Assembly: GCA_005223125.1 (NCBI GenBank)
Contig: NJBH01000007.1
Coordinates: 1-64,000, forward strand
Reading direction: 5' to 3'
DNA length: 64,000 bases
Source: Promethearchaeota archaeon Loki_b32
GTDB taxonomy: Archaea > Asgardarchaeota > Lokiarchaeia > Sigyniarchaeales > SOKP01
Every line of letters begins with the position of its first letter. The first letter of the stretch is position 1. The translations under genes and the position numbers were made by a program. The notes under the pieces were generated by a model. That model had not been told where the DNA came from, made no database searches, and saw only the letters and a program-made list of their open reading frames with translations. Positions 52,514-60,856 of this stretch are shown here, in pieces.

Positions 52514-52617
52514 GGGCTATTGGCGCAGGCAGGTAGCGCAGCAGGCTTTTAACCTGACATTTATGGGAAGATCTCCCTTAAAAAGAAAGGTCAGGGGTTC
52601 AATTCCCCTATAGCCCG
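52514..52617 (+). tRNA. tRNA-Lys(TTT) with an intron in the anticodon stem
   Basis: Acceptor GGGCTAT/ATAGCCC, discriminator G. D-arm GCGC...GCGC. Anticodon stem GCAGG, loop CTTTTAA (anticodon TTT), then CCTG, interrupted by about 30 bases (52557-52586) with a GGGA/TCCC hairpin. The variable region AGGTC and T-arm AGGGG TTCAATT CCCCT follow. The intron lies on the 3' side of the stem near position 42/43, again non-canonical. Spliced length 74. Confidence 0.85.
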
Positions 52618-52767
52618 TTTATTTTATATATATGTTGTATATAGTATATCCATATTTTTTTACCTTCCGTCTCAGAAAAGGTAAAAGAAATAATACTTAG
52701 ATAAAAAAAGATTTATGAGATCTTTAACTTTATTATTAATAAAACACTCCCTTCGCAACTATTTATC

Positions 52768-53772
52768 ATGGAAAATTTAGAGTGTAAATTACCTTCCGAT
52801 GAACCTGAACAATTAATAGTTAAATCCCAGGATAATTCTGACCCAAATTATGGATATGATCCTGAAAAAAGAAGTATTGAATCCCTTCTCCAATATGGAG
52901 TAATAAATCTTGACAAACCAAGTGGTCCAACTAGTCATGAAGTAGTATCATGGGCTCGGAAAATTTTGGGGATTTCAAATGCGGGTCATGGTGGAACTCT
53001 GGATCCAAAAGTTACTGGTGTTTTACCTTGTGCTCTTGGAAAAGCTACGCGTGTATTATCAGCACTGCTAAATGCTGGAAAAGAATATATAGGTGTAATG
53101 GATTTACACACTCCAGAAAAACGAAAAAGGATAGAAAAAATATTTAAATTATTTACGGGTAAAATTTATCAAAGGCCTCCTTTAAAGTCATCTGTGGTGA
53201 GAAAATTAAGGATAAGAGAAATTTATTATAGCGAGGTTATTGACGTTGATAATAATCACGTATTATTTCGTATTGGATGTGAAGCTGGAACCTACGTAAG
53301 AAAATATTGCTTTGATTTAGGAGAAGCTCTTTGTTCAGGAGCTCATATGCTCGAACTAAGACGAACAAGGGTGGGTGATTTTAAAGAAAATGATAATCTA
53401 ATAACTTTACAAAATTTAAAAGATGCTTTTACCATTTATCAAACAGAGAGAGACGATAAATATTTGAAAAAGTTAATATTTCCAATGGAAAAGATGGTAT
53501 CTCATTTACCAAAGATTTATGTCAGAGATACTGCTGTAGATGCTTTATGTCATGGAGCAGGTTTAGCATCTGCGGGTATTTGTTATATAGATGCAAGAAT
53601 AAAGTCAAATATGTTAATTGCACTTATGACATTAAAAAAGGAATTAATAGGGTTTGGGATTGCTCTCAAAGACGCGTTTCAAATTAATAAAGCTAAATCT
53701 GGAATACTCGTAAAATCTAATAAGGTTTTTATGGAGAGAGGAATATATCCACGATGGGTTGAGAAAAAATAA
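52768..53772 (+). CDS. cbf5: Cbf5-type pseudouridine synthase with PUA domain
   Basis: A 334-aa protein. GVINLDKPSGPTSHEVVSWA is the TruB/Cbf5 opening. The catalytic motif is AGHGGTLDPKVTGVLP (Asp). KIYQRPPLKSSVVRKLRIRE binds substrate, and RIGCEAGTYVRKYCFDLG follows. The C-terminal PUA domain spans about 255-330. Cbf5 is the catalytic core of H/ACA RNPs, acting on rRNA and tRNA. It has an extra 30-residue acidic N-terminus. ATG start. Confidence 0.9.
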   Translation: MENLECKLPSDEPEQLIVKSQDNSDPNYGYDPEKRSIESLLQYGVINLDKPSGPTSHEVVSWARKILGISNAGHGGTLDPKVTGVLPCALGKATRVLSALLNAGKEYIGVMDLHTPEKRKRIEKIFKLFTGKIYQRPPLKSSVVRKLRIREIYYSEVIDVDNNHVLFRIGCEAGTYVRKYCFDLGEALCSGAHMLELRRTRVGDFKENDNLITLQNLKDAFTIYQTERDDKYLKKLIFPMEKMVSHLPKIYVRDTAVDALCHGAGLASAGICYIDARIKSNMLIALMTLKKELIGFGIALKDAFQINKAKSGILVKSNKVFMERGIYPRWVEKK

Positions 53773-53797
53773 TTTGATTTAATTAACTTAATTTTTT

Positions 53798-54436
53798 ATG
53801 ATGGAAAATAATAGTAACCATTATTATAGTAAATTTCCTGATGCTAATGTAAAAATTCATACAATTTCAGAAAGCTTAAGACGACATCTTTACATTTTTA
53901 AAACAATTACGGGTGTATTTTCTTATAAAAGACTGGATTTAGGCACTAAGGTTTTTATCGAAAATATATATATCCCCGAAGAAACGAGTAATTTACTTGA
54001 TTTAGGATGCGGTTATGGTCCAATAGGAATTGTCTTGAGTTATGAATCACCTCAAAGTTCTGTTTATCTAATAGATATAAACAAGCGAGCTGTTTGGTGT
54101 ACAAGGGAAAATGTTAAATTAAATCTTCAAGAGAGAAAAAAAAATATTTATAGTTTATCAGGTAATTATTTTGAACCAATTAAAAACAAACATTTGAAAT
54201 TTGATGGTATTTATATGAATCCTCCTTTACGGCAAGGAAGAAAAGAATTTTTGAAGGTAATGCATGATATTTCTTCGTATTTAAAAACAAATGGTTCCTT
54301 TCAATTTGTAATAAAGAAAAAAATGGGAGCAGCCTATATTTTAAAATATTTTAAGGATACCTTTCCAGATGAAAATATCGAGATTATATGTAAAAGAAGT
54401 GGTTATTGGGTTTTTAAATGCTTTCATCAGCTATGA
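53798..54436 (+). CDS. RsmC/MTS-type methyltransferase
   Basis: A 212-aa protein. SAM-binding motif NLLDLGCGYGPIGIVLS, motif II VYLIDINKRAVWCT, and catalytic NPP motif YMNPPLRQGRKEFL. The MTS-family NPPL segment points to methylation of an exocyclic amino group (guanine N2) in RNA or DNA. 25 bases after cbf5 on the same strand, so likely cotranscribed and possibly rRNA or tRNA directed. Confidence 0.8.
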   Translation: MMENNSNHYYSKFPDANVKIHTISESLRRHLYIFKTITGVFSYKRLDLGTKVFIENIYIPEETSNLLDLGCGYGPIGIVLSYESPQSSVYLIDINKRAVWCTRENVKLNLQERKKNIYSLSGNYFEPIKNKHLKFDGIYMNPPLRQGRKEFLKVMHDISSYLKTNGSFQFVIKKKMGAAYILKYFKDTFPDENIEIICKRSGYWVFKCFHQL

Positions 54437-54544
54437 TTTATTAAAATCCTCGTTTGTTATGAGAAAAATGGGGAAAAAATGGAAAAATTTTTTAGACTGG
54501 TATCATTTCATTAGTTATAATTCATAAAAAGAGTTGATTTTTCC

Positions 54545-54802
54545 TTGACAAAAAAAAAACGGATAGATGTTTTACTCCATAAATTTGTCCCTAAGCATGT
54601 CCTTTTAACTAAAGAAGAATCGCAAAATCTTTTAGAAAAATATCGAATTGAAGTAAATGATTTACCACAGATGTTTGAAAAAGATCCGGTTGCGATCGCC
54701 ATCGGGGCAAAAGAGGGGGATATTGTAAAAATAATTCGAGATTCTAATACAACTGTTAAATCAGTAAATTATTACCGTTATGTAAAAAAGGAAAAAGTTT
54801 AG
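54545..54802 (+). CDS. rpoH: RNA polymerase subunit H
   Basis: An 85-aa protein with a TTG start. The Rpb5 C-terminal fold is clear: DVLLHKFVPKHVLLTKEESQ, LPQMFEKDPVAIAIGAKEGD and VNYYRYV. It precedes rpoB by 45 bases. Confidence 0.9.
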   Translation: MTKKKRIDVLLHKFVPKHVLLTKEESQNLLEKYRIEVNDLPQMFEKDPVAIAIGAKEGDIVKIIRDSNTTVKSVNYYRYVKKEKV

Positions 54803-54847
54803 TATAATTTTTTATGAAAATGAATAGATAATATGGTTTTATGAATT

Positions 54848-57800
54848 TTGAGCTCAGAAAAATTATCAAATACTGATAAATGGATTATTTTAAAAAGTTT
54901 ATTTGATGAAAAAGGTTTAGTACGTCAACACCTGGATTCATATAATAGCTTTATCGAATATGAAATGCAAACGATTGTTGATGAGTCAGGTGAAGTGATT
55001 CCTGATATTCCAGGTTTTAAAATTAAATTTGGAAAAATTAAGATTGGAGTACCAAAAGTTAGAGAAGCTGATGGTGCTACTATGGAGATTACTCCAATAG
55101 AAGCAAGAATTAGGGAATTAAGTTATGCTGCAGATATTACCTTAGAAATGACTCCAATAACTATTGATGAAAGAACACAGAGAGAAGAAGCAGAGGAAAC
55201 TTTAGATATATATATTGGAAAAATTCCGATAATGCTTAAGAGTTGTCGATGCCCATTAGAAAGCCTCTCAGAACAAGAGCTTATTAATAGAGGAGAAGAC
55301 CCATTAGATCCTGGAGGGTATTTCATAATAAATGGAACTGAAAGAGTTCTTGTTACTCAAGAAGATCTTGCACCAAATAGAATATTAGCTGAAGAAGCTA
55401 GTAGAAGTTCGAGTGCTACTCATCAAGCTAAAGTTTTTTCGACAAGAAGTGGTTTTAGAGCACCTGTCACAATAGAGCGAAAAAAAGATGGAAACCTTAG
55501 AGTATCTTTTCCATCAGTTCCAGGAAAAATACCCTTAGCAATTTTAATGCGTGCTCTAGGATTACATTCAGATAGAGAGATTTTTGAAGCAATCTCAGAA
55601 AATGATGAAATTCAGAAAGAATTAATACCAGTAATAGATGTTGCTTCTGAGATCCAAGTATTAAAAGATCCAGAGAAATCTCAACAAAATGCTCTTGATT
55701 ATATAGGAAAAAGAGTTGCAATTGGTCAAACAAAAGATTATCGTATTAGAAGAGCACTTCAAGTTCTAGATCGATATCTTTTACCGCACATAGGTAATGC
55801 GGAAGAGGATAGAATTAAAAAAGCATATTATTTAGGACAAATGGCACAGAAAGTAATGGAACTTGCTTTGAGTTTAAGAGAACCTGATGATAAAGATCAT
55901 TATGCAAATAAAAGATTAAAATTAGCTGGAGAATTATTCACATCTCTATTTAGAGTGGCTTTTTTAAATCTTGTTAAAGATATTAAATATCAATTAGAAA
56001 GAACAGCTGTTCGCGGAAGAGCTCCAAATATAAAAACTGCTGTAAGGGCTGATGTTATTACAGAAAGAATTAGACATGCATTAGCCACGGGTAATTGGGT
56101 CGGAGGTAAAGCAGGTGTTAGCCAGCTTTTAAATAGAACTAATCATGTTGGTACGTTAAGCCATTTGAGAAGAGTTATATCGCCCCTAAGTCGTAGTCAA
56201 CCGCATTTTGAAGCTAGAGATTTACATCCGACTCAATGGGGAAAAATTTGCCCTGCAGAAACTCCTGAAGGTCCAAATTGTGGATTAGTTAAGAATTTAG
56301 GGTTAGCTTCAATAATATCCGTAGGAACAGATGAGAGAATAATTGAAAATATATTAATTGATTTAGGAGTCATCCCCATAAATGAAGTTAAAAATATAAA
56401 AGGAGATAAAGTAAAAGTTTTTCTAAATGGGAAATTAGTAGGTATACATCAACAATATAATCCATTCATACGCCAACTTAGAGAAAAGCGAAGAAAAGGT
56501 GAGATTGGTCAACATGTAAACATCGGTTATTATCACGATTCAAGGGAAATCCAAATAAATTGTGATGCTGGTAGAGCAACTCGACCTTTATTTGTCTTGA
56601 AGAATAAAGACTTACTTGTTTCAAAAGAAGATATTGATAAATTAATACAAAAGAAGTACATTTGGTCAGATTTAATTCAAAAGGGTGTCATTGAATATTT
56701 AGATGCTGAAGAAGAAGAAAATGCTTACATTGCTATGTTTGAGGAAGATATATCTCCAGAACATACTCACTTAGAGATATCTCCTGCCGCAATTCTTGGG
56801 ATTTGTGCTTCTATTATTCCTTTTCCAGAACATAACCAGTCCCCTAGAAACACATATGAAGCAGGAATGGTAAAACAAGCGTTAGGTTTATTCGCAGCAA
56901 ATATGCACTTAAGATTAGACACTAGAGGACATACATTACATTATCCACAACAACCACTAGTAAAAACTAGTCCCATGGAGATCATTGGAATAAATAAACG
57001 ACCTGCTGGTCAGAATTTTATCATTGCCATGATGAGTTTCGAAGGATTCAATATTGAAGATGCGATAATTATAAATAAAGCCTCAATTGAGAGAGGTCTT
57101 GCACGTAGTCATTTTTTCAGAACATATGATGCCGAGGAAAGAAAATATCCTGGTGGAGAGGTTGATAAATTTGAGATTCCAGAAAGAGGTGTAAGAGGAT
57201 TCAAATCAGCTGAATCATATAGATTACTATCAGAAGTAGATGGAATAATAGAACCAGAGACTCAAGTAAACGGAGGAGATGTACTAATTGGTAGAACTTC
57301 TCCTCCCAGATTTATAAAATCATATGAAGAATTTGAGCTTATGCAACCAAACAGGCGTGAAACTTCAAAAAATATGCGACATAATGAACAAGGTATTGTT
57401 GATACGGTAATTATTTCTGAAACTGTAGATGGAAATAAATTAGTCAAAATAAAAGTTAGAGATTTAAGAATTCCAGAATTAGGAGATAAGTTTTCGTCTC
57501 GTCATGGTCAAAAAGGAGTATTAGGATTAGTTGTTGAACAAGCAGATATGCCTTATACGGCTTCTGGTGTAATTCCAGATATTATTGTAAATCCCCACGC
57601 AATGCCTTCGAGAATGACTTTAGGACAATTATTTGAAGGAATCAGTGGAAAAATAGCATGTACAACAGGGAAATTAGGAGATGCAACCGCTTTCGAATGG
57701 ACTGATATAACAAAGCTTCAAGAACAATTAGTAGAGGCGGGATTTGAATTTAATGGAAGAGAGGTTATGTACAATGGTATTACAGGGGATAAATATGAAG

Positions 57801-58219
57801 CAGGAATTTATTGTACTCCAATCTACTACCAGAAATTATATCATTTAGTCGCTGATAAACTCCACGCAAGAGCGAGAGGACCTGTTCAAATTTTAACTCG
57901 ACAACCCACAGAGGGTCGTGCTCGTGAGGGAGGATTAAGATTTGGAGAAATGGAGAGGGATTGTTTAGTTGGTCATGGTTCTGCGCTATTATTAAAAGAA
58001 AGATTATTAGATGAATCTGATAGAACTGTAATATTGGTATGCGAAAAATGTGGGCTTTTAGCTGTGTATGATCGAAACCGCGACAAGCGATATTGTCCAG
58101 TATGTGGAGAGGGAACTATCATTTCTAAGGTTGTTTGTTCATACGCTTTTAAATTATTACTACAAGAGATGATGAGCTTAGGTCTAGCTCCAAGACTTAA
58201 ATTAAAAGAAAAAATATAA
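54848..58219 (+). CDS. rpoB: RNA polymerase subunit B (unsplit)
   Basis: A 1123-aa protein with a TTG start. Not split into B' and B''. Conserved: SCRCPLESLSEQELINRGED, RTNHVGTLSHLRRVISP, PAETPEGPNCGLVKNLGLAS, GDKFSSRHGQKGVLGLV (active-site lysines and Arg), HARARGPVQILTRQPTEGRA, and a zinc ribbon CEKCGLL with CPVCGEG near the end. The archaeal operon order is usually rpoH-rpoB-rpoA1-rpoA2; here a convergent membrane gene follows instead, so rpoA genes are elsewhere. Confidence 0.95.
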   Translation: MSSEKLSNTDKWIILKSLFDEKGLVRQHLDSYNSFIEYEMQTIVDESGEVIPDIPGFKIKFGKIKIGVPKVREADGATMEITPIEARIRELSYAADITLEMTPITIDERTQREEAEETLDIYIGKIPIMLKSCRCPLESLSEQELINRGEDPLDPGGYFIINGTERVLVTQEDLAPNRILAEEASRSSSATHQAKVFSTRSGFRAPVTIERKKDGNLRVSFPSVPGKIPLAILMRALGLHSDREIFEAISENDEIQKELIPVIDVASEIQVLKDPEKSQQNALDYIGKRVAIGQTKDYRIRRALQVLDRYLLPHIGNAEEDRIKKAYYLGQMAQKVMELALSLREPDDKDHYANKRLKLAGELFTSLFRVAFLNLVKDIKYQLERTAVRGRAPNIKTAVRADVITERIRHALATGNWVGGKAGVSQLLNRTNHVGTLSHLRRVISPLSRSQPHFEARDLHPTQWGKICPAETPEGPNCGLVKNLGLASIISVGTDERIIENILIDLGVIPINEVKNIKGDKVKVFLNGKLVGIHQQYNPFIRQLREKRRKGEIGQHVNIGYYHDSREIQINCDAGRATRPLFVLKNKDLLVSKEDIDKLIQKKYIWSDLIQKGVIEYLDAEEEENAYIAMFEEDISPEHTHLEISPAAILGICASIIPFPEHNQSPRNTYEAGMVKQALGLFAANMHLRLDTRGHTLHYPQQPLVKTSPMEIIGINKRPAGQNFIIAMMSFEGFNIEDAIIINKASIERGLARSHFFRTYDAEERKYPGGEVDKFEIPERGVRGFKSAESYRLLSEVDGIIEPETQVNGGDVLIGRTSPPRFIKSYEEFELMQPNRRETSKNMRHNEQGIVDTVIISETVDGNKLVKIKVRDLRIPELGDKFSSRHGQKGVLGLVVEQADMPYTASGVIPDIIVNPHAMPSRMTLGQLFEGISGKIACTTGKLGDATAFEWTDITKLQEQLVEAGFEFNGREVMYNGITGDKYEAGIYCTPIYYQKLYHLVADKLHARARGPVQILTRQPTEGRAREGGLRFGEMERDCLVGHGSALLLKERLLDESDRTVILVCEKCGLLAVYDRNRDKRYCPVCGEGTIISKVVCSYAFKLLLQEMMSLGLAPRLKLKEKI

Positions 58220-58245
58220 TGAATTGAAAGCTATTCAGTTCTTTT

Positions 58246-58283
58246 TAAAAAAATCTTTTTTCTTTGAAAAGAAAAAAAAAAAT
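58246..58283. terminator. Possible bidirectional terminator
   Basis: A T-rich/A-rich inverted repeat (TTTTTTCTTTGAAAAGAAAA) lies between the convergent stops of rpoB and the membrane gene. Oligo-T in both directions suits archaeal termination. Confidence 0.4.
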
Positions 58284-58315
58284 AAATTATTTACTTTTTA
58301 TAATTTCAGTTTGTT

Positions 58316-58756
58316 TTAGAACCCGACTCCTAAAAATGTGTATAATTCAGGTATTAAACAATAAATTATGTATAGTATAAACAGTGTCAGTAGAGAGATC
58401 CACACAGAATTATCCCACGGTATATCTATTAGGAATTTTACCAGAACTAATAAAATTAGAAATCCGAAGATTGGAACTAAACGAATTAAAAAATCCTGTC
58501 CACCATCATCAATTGCGTTTCTAATTTCAGCTAAAGCACCTCCAATAGTACTTAAAACGGTTCCTATTGCATTTAAAACAACTGGCAAAAGCAAAACAAC
58601 AATAAATGCTAATAAAATTATCAGAAATTTCTTATCAGAAGCTTTAGTTTTAGATTCTAGAAGTAGTACAACGATATAAATGATAAGTGTGACTACAACT
58701 GTTGCTAATATTAACCACAATACAAAAAGTAAAGGCTCTGGGTCTTGAAAAAGCAT
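58316..58756 (-). CDS. Four-helix membrane protein, unknown
   Basis: A 146-aa protein with four hydrophobic segments (LWLILATVVVTLIIYIVVLL; FLIILLAFIVVLLLPVVL; LVPIFGFLILLVLVKFLI; ISLLTLFILYIIYCLI). A short charged linker lies between helices 1 and 2 (SKTKASDKK). No family is recognised. Confidence 0.5.
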   Translation of the reverse strand: MLFQDPEPLLFVLWLILATVVVTLIIYIVVLLLESKTKASDKKFLIILLAFIVVLLLPVVLNAIGTVLSTIGGALAEIRNAIDDGGQDFLIRLVPIFGFLILLVLVKFLIDIPWDNSVWISLLTLFILYIIYCLIPELYTFLGVGF

Positions 58757-58946
58757 ATTAATAATCCTATTTATGTGTTTTTAGTTAATTTTTAATTTAA
58801 ATAATTTGTAATAAAAATATTACACTTCTTCTCTTTTAAATATTGACAAAACAAATTATAAAAGTGATAAATTGAAGAAATAAGGAAGGAAACCCTTTAG
58901 TTGTTGAAAAATAATTCTTGATTTAATGGATATTTAGATACTTGAA

Positions 58947-59153
58947 TTATATTCCCCATGATAACAAGAAAAAATGAAGAGCAAATCCAAGGAATATTGA
59001 TGCAATCACTATACTAATGATTGATAGTCGGACAGATACTTCTCTTCCATATTTAGTATATAATATTAAAATTGTTAAAGATACTAACCCTATAATAAGA
59101 AATAACCACGCAAAAACCCATAATGATAAAGAAGGAATACTAGTCATAACCAA
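58947..59153 (-). CDS. Two-helix small membrane protein
   Basis: A 68-aa protein with two hydrophobic helices (LWVFAWLFLIIGLVSLTILI and SIVIASIFLGFALHFFLLSW). No family is recognised; it follows the four-helix gene's upstream region by 190 bases. Confidence 0.4.
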   Translation of the reverse strand: MVMTSIPSLSLWVFAWLFLIIGLVSLTILILYTKYGREVSVRLSIISIVIASIFLGFALHFFLLSWGI

Positions 59154-59301
59154 TTAAAATAATTTTTTTGTGTTCTGTATTTTTAGATATATTTTATATT
59201 TTTTTAATTTTATTAATGAATAAAATTTATAATTATAATCTTTTGATATTAAATAAATAGAACTAAAATTTAATTTAGAGAAAATTAAACAGATAAAAAA
59301 G

Positions 59302-60084
59302 ATGCATTTTCTAAAAAATGTTGTTGAAACACCGATTCTGGATGATCCAGCAAGAAATCATAAGAATATTCATCGACATTTCTACAGATATTCCAGAGGA
59401 GATTTTGTAGGTCCAGCTTTGAAAATTTCGCAAACGAAGGCAAAATTAACTCTAAGAGGAAGCCATGAATATGAGGATTTGATTCTTGAGATAGTTGCAA
59501 GTGGAATTTCTAATCCAGATGATATTTTTGAAATTATAGGGAGATTAATTTCGGGATCAGATATAAGTGATATTATTAGTGATTTAGGACTTAATTGGAA
59601 TCTTAAACAAACCACTGGTCAAACTAAAAAATACAAAGCGGAGATAATTGATAACATAAGTAAAAATCCTTTATTAGAGAGCATTGAAGCTTTTCGTGAA
59701 AATAGCTATTTATTATTATCATTTAATATAAATCCAAATTGTAAGGTCACCACCAAAAAAAATATACCCCAACCTTCAAAAAAGAAAGCAGAAGATGATG
59801 ATGTAAATAAAAGAATTAAATTTTGCACGGGTTATATCAACAATACTGAAAGAAACCATATCAATATTTTTGAGAATGTACTCCCTGATTTTAAGTCAGA
59901 GCTCCCTAAAAGTTGGAAGACACTAACAATTTTTAATAATTACAAGATTACTGAAATTGAACTCCCTAAAAATGTCACAAATTCAAAATTATTGAGAGTA
60001 ATGGCAATACGAAAAGGAAAATTATTTCGAACACTTGATATAGACGGGGAACTTATAGAAAAACAATATTCTATTGTCGTCTAA
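59302..60084 (+). CDS. Unknown 260-aa protein
   Basis: Soluble protein. N-terminal charged helix region (NHKNIHRHFYRYSRGDFVGP), two helix-strand parts (DLILEIVASGISNPDDIF; RLISGSDISDIISDLGL), a Lys-rich linker, and a C-terminal beta part (LTIFNNYKITEIELPK; RVMAIRKGKLFRTLDID). No family recognised. ATG start, ends 91 bases before the TFE gene. Confidence 0.5.
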   Translation: MHFLKNVVETPILDDPARNHKNIHRHFYRYSRGDFVGPALKISQTKAKLTLRGSHEYEDLILEIVASGISNPDDIFEIIGRLISGSDISDIISDLGLNWNLKQTTGQTKKYKAEIIDNISKNPLLESIEAFRENSYLLLSFNINPNCKVTTKKNIPQPSKKKAEDDDVNKRIKFCTGYINNTERNHINIFENVLPDFKSELPKSWKTLTIFNNYKITEIELPKNVTNSKLLRVMAIRKGKLFRTLDIDGELIEKQYSIVV

Positions 60085-60175
60085 TGAATAAAATCAAATT
60101 ATTTAAAGAGACATTTTAACAAAAATTTAATTCTTATGAAAAATAATTATATTTCATATTAAAATCAAAAATTGA

Positions 60176-60766
60176 ATGAGGCTAAGTCATATTAAAGAAT
60201 TAAATCCTTTCTTGCGATCTTTTCTATACATTATCAGTGGCGATATTGCAATTTATGTAGGAATGGAACTTCTAAATTCTGAATCTGTAGATATCACCGA
60301 CGAAGATATAACGGAAAATATAAAGGAAAGTATTAAAGGTTCTGATATTGACTTTGAACCAAATGATTCTGAAATCTTAAAATTGAATACTGTCCGTAAA
60401 ACACTTTATAAACTATATTCTGAAAAACTGGCTCAATTTAGGCGCATTAGAGATAAATCAACGGGATGGTTTATTTACTATTGGTGGCATGAATTTGATT
60501 TATTTGAAGAAATTCTTCTGGAAAAAAAAAATTTAATTGAAAGTAAATTGCGAGATAGATTACAATTTGAACAAAATAACTATTTTTTTTATTGTAAAAA
60601 TTGCCAAGAATCAAATATTAAATATAATTTTGATAAGGCATTTGAACTAAATTTTAGGTGTCCTGATTGTGGAAATCCTCTCGAAGCTCAAGATAATCAA
60701 TCTATCATTGAATATTTAAAGAATAAAATTGGCGTAATTCAAAATATTAAAATTTCAATTGATTAA
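60176..60766 (+). CDS. tfe: Transcription factor E alpha
   Basis: A 196-aa protein. The winged-helix part has NTVRKTLYKLYSEKLAQFRR, and DKSTGWFIYYWWHEFD is the classic TFE signature. The C-terminal zinc ribbon is CKNCQE...CPDCGNP. It helps open promoters with TBP and TFB. The winged helix contains a short acidic insertion (ESVDITDEDITEN) between its first helices. Confidence 0.9.
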   Translation: MRLSHIKELNPFLRSFLYIISGDIAIYVGMELLNSESVDITDEDITENIKESIKGSDIDFEPNDSEILKLNTVRKTLYKLYSEKLAQFRRIRDKSTGWFIYYWWHEFDLFEEILLEKKNLIESKLRDRLQFEQNNYFFYCKNCQESNIKYNFDKAFELNFRCPDCGNPLEAQDNQSIIEYLKNKIGVIQNIKISID

Positions 60767-60856
60767 GAAAATCATTTGTAATTAACATATTACTATGAAA
60801 AGAATATTTTTTTAATTAGTACACAATCTATTAGAATAATTAGGTTAAGCTATTTT

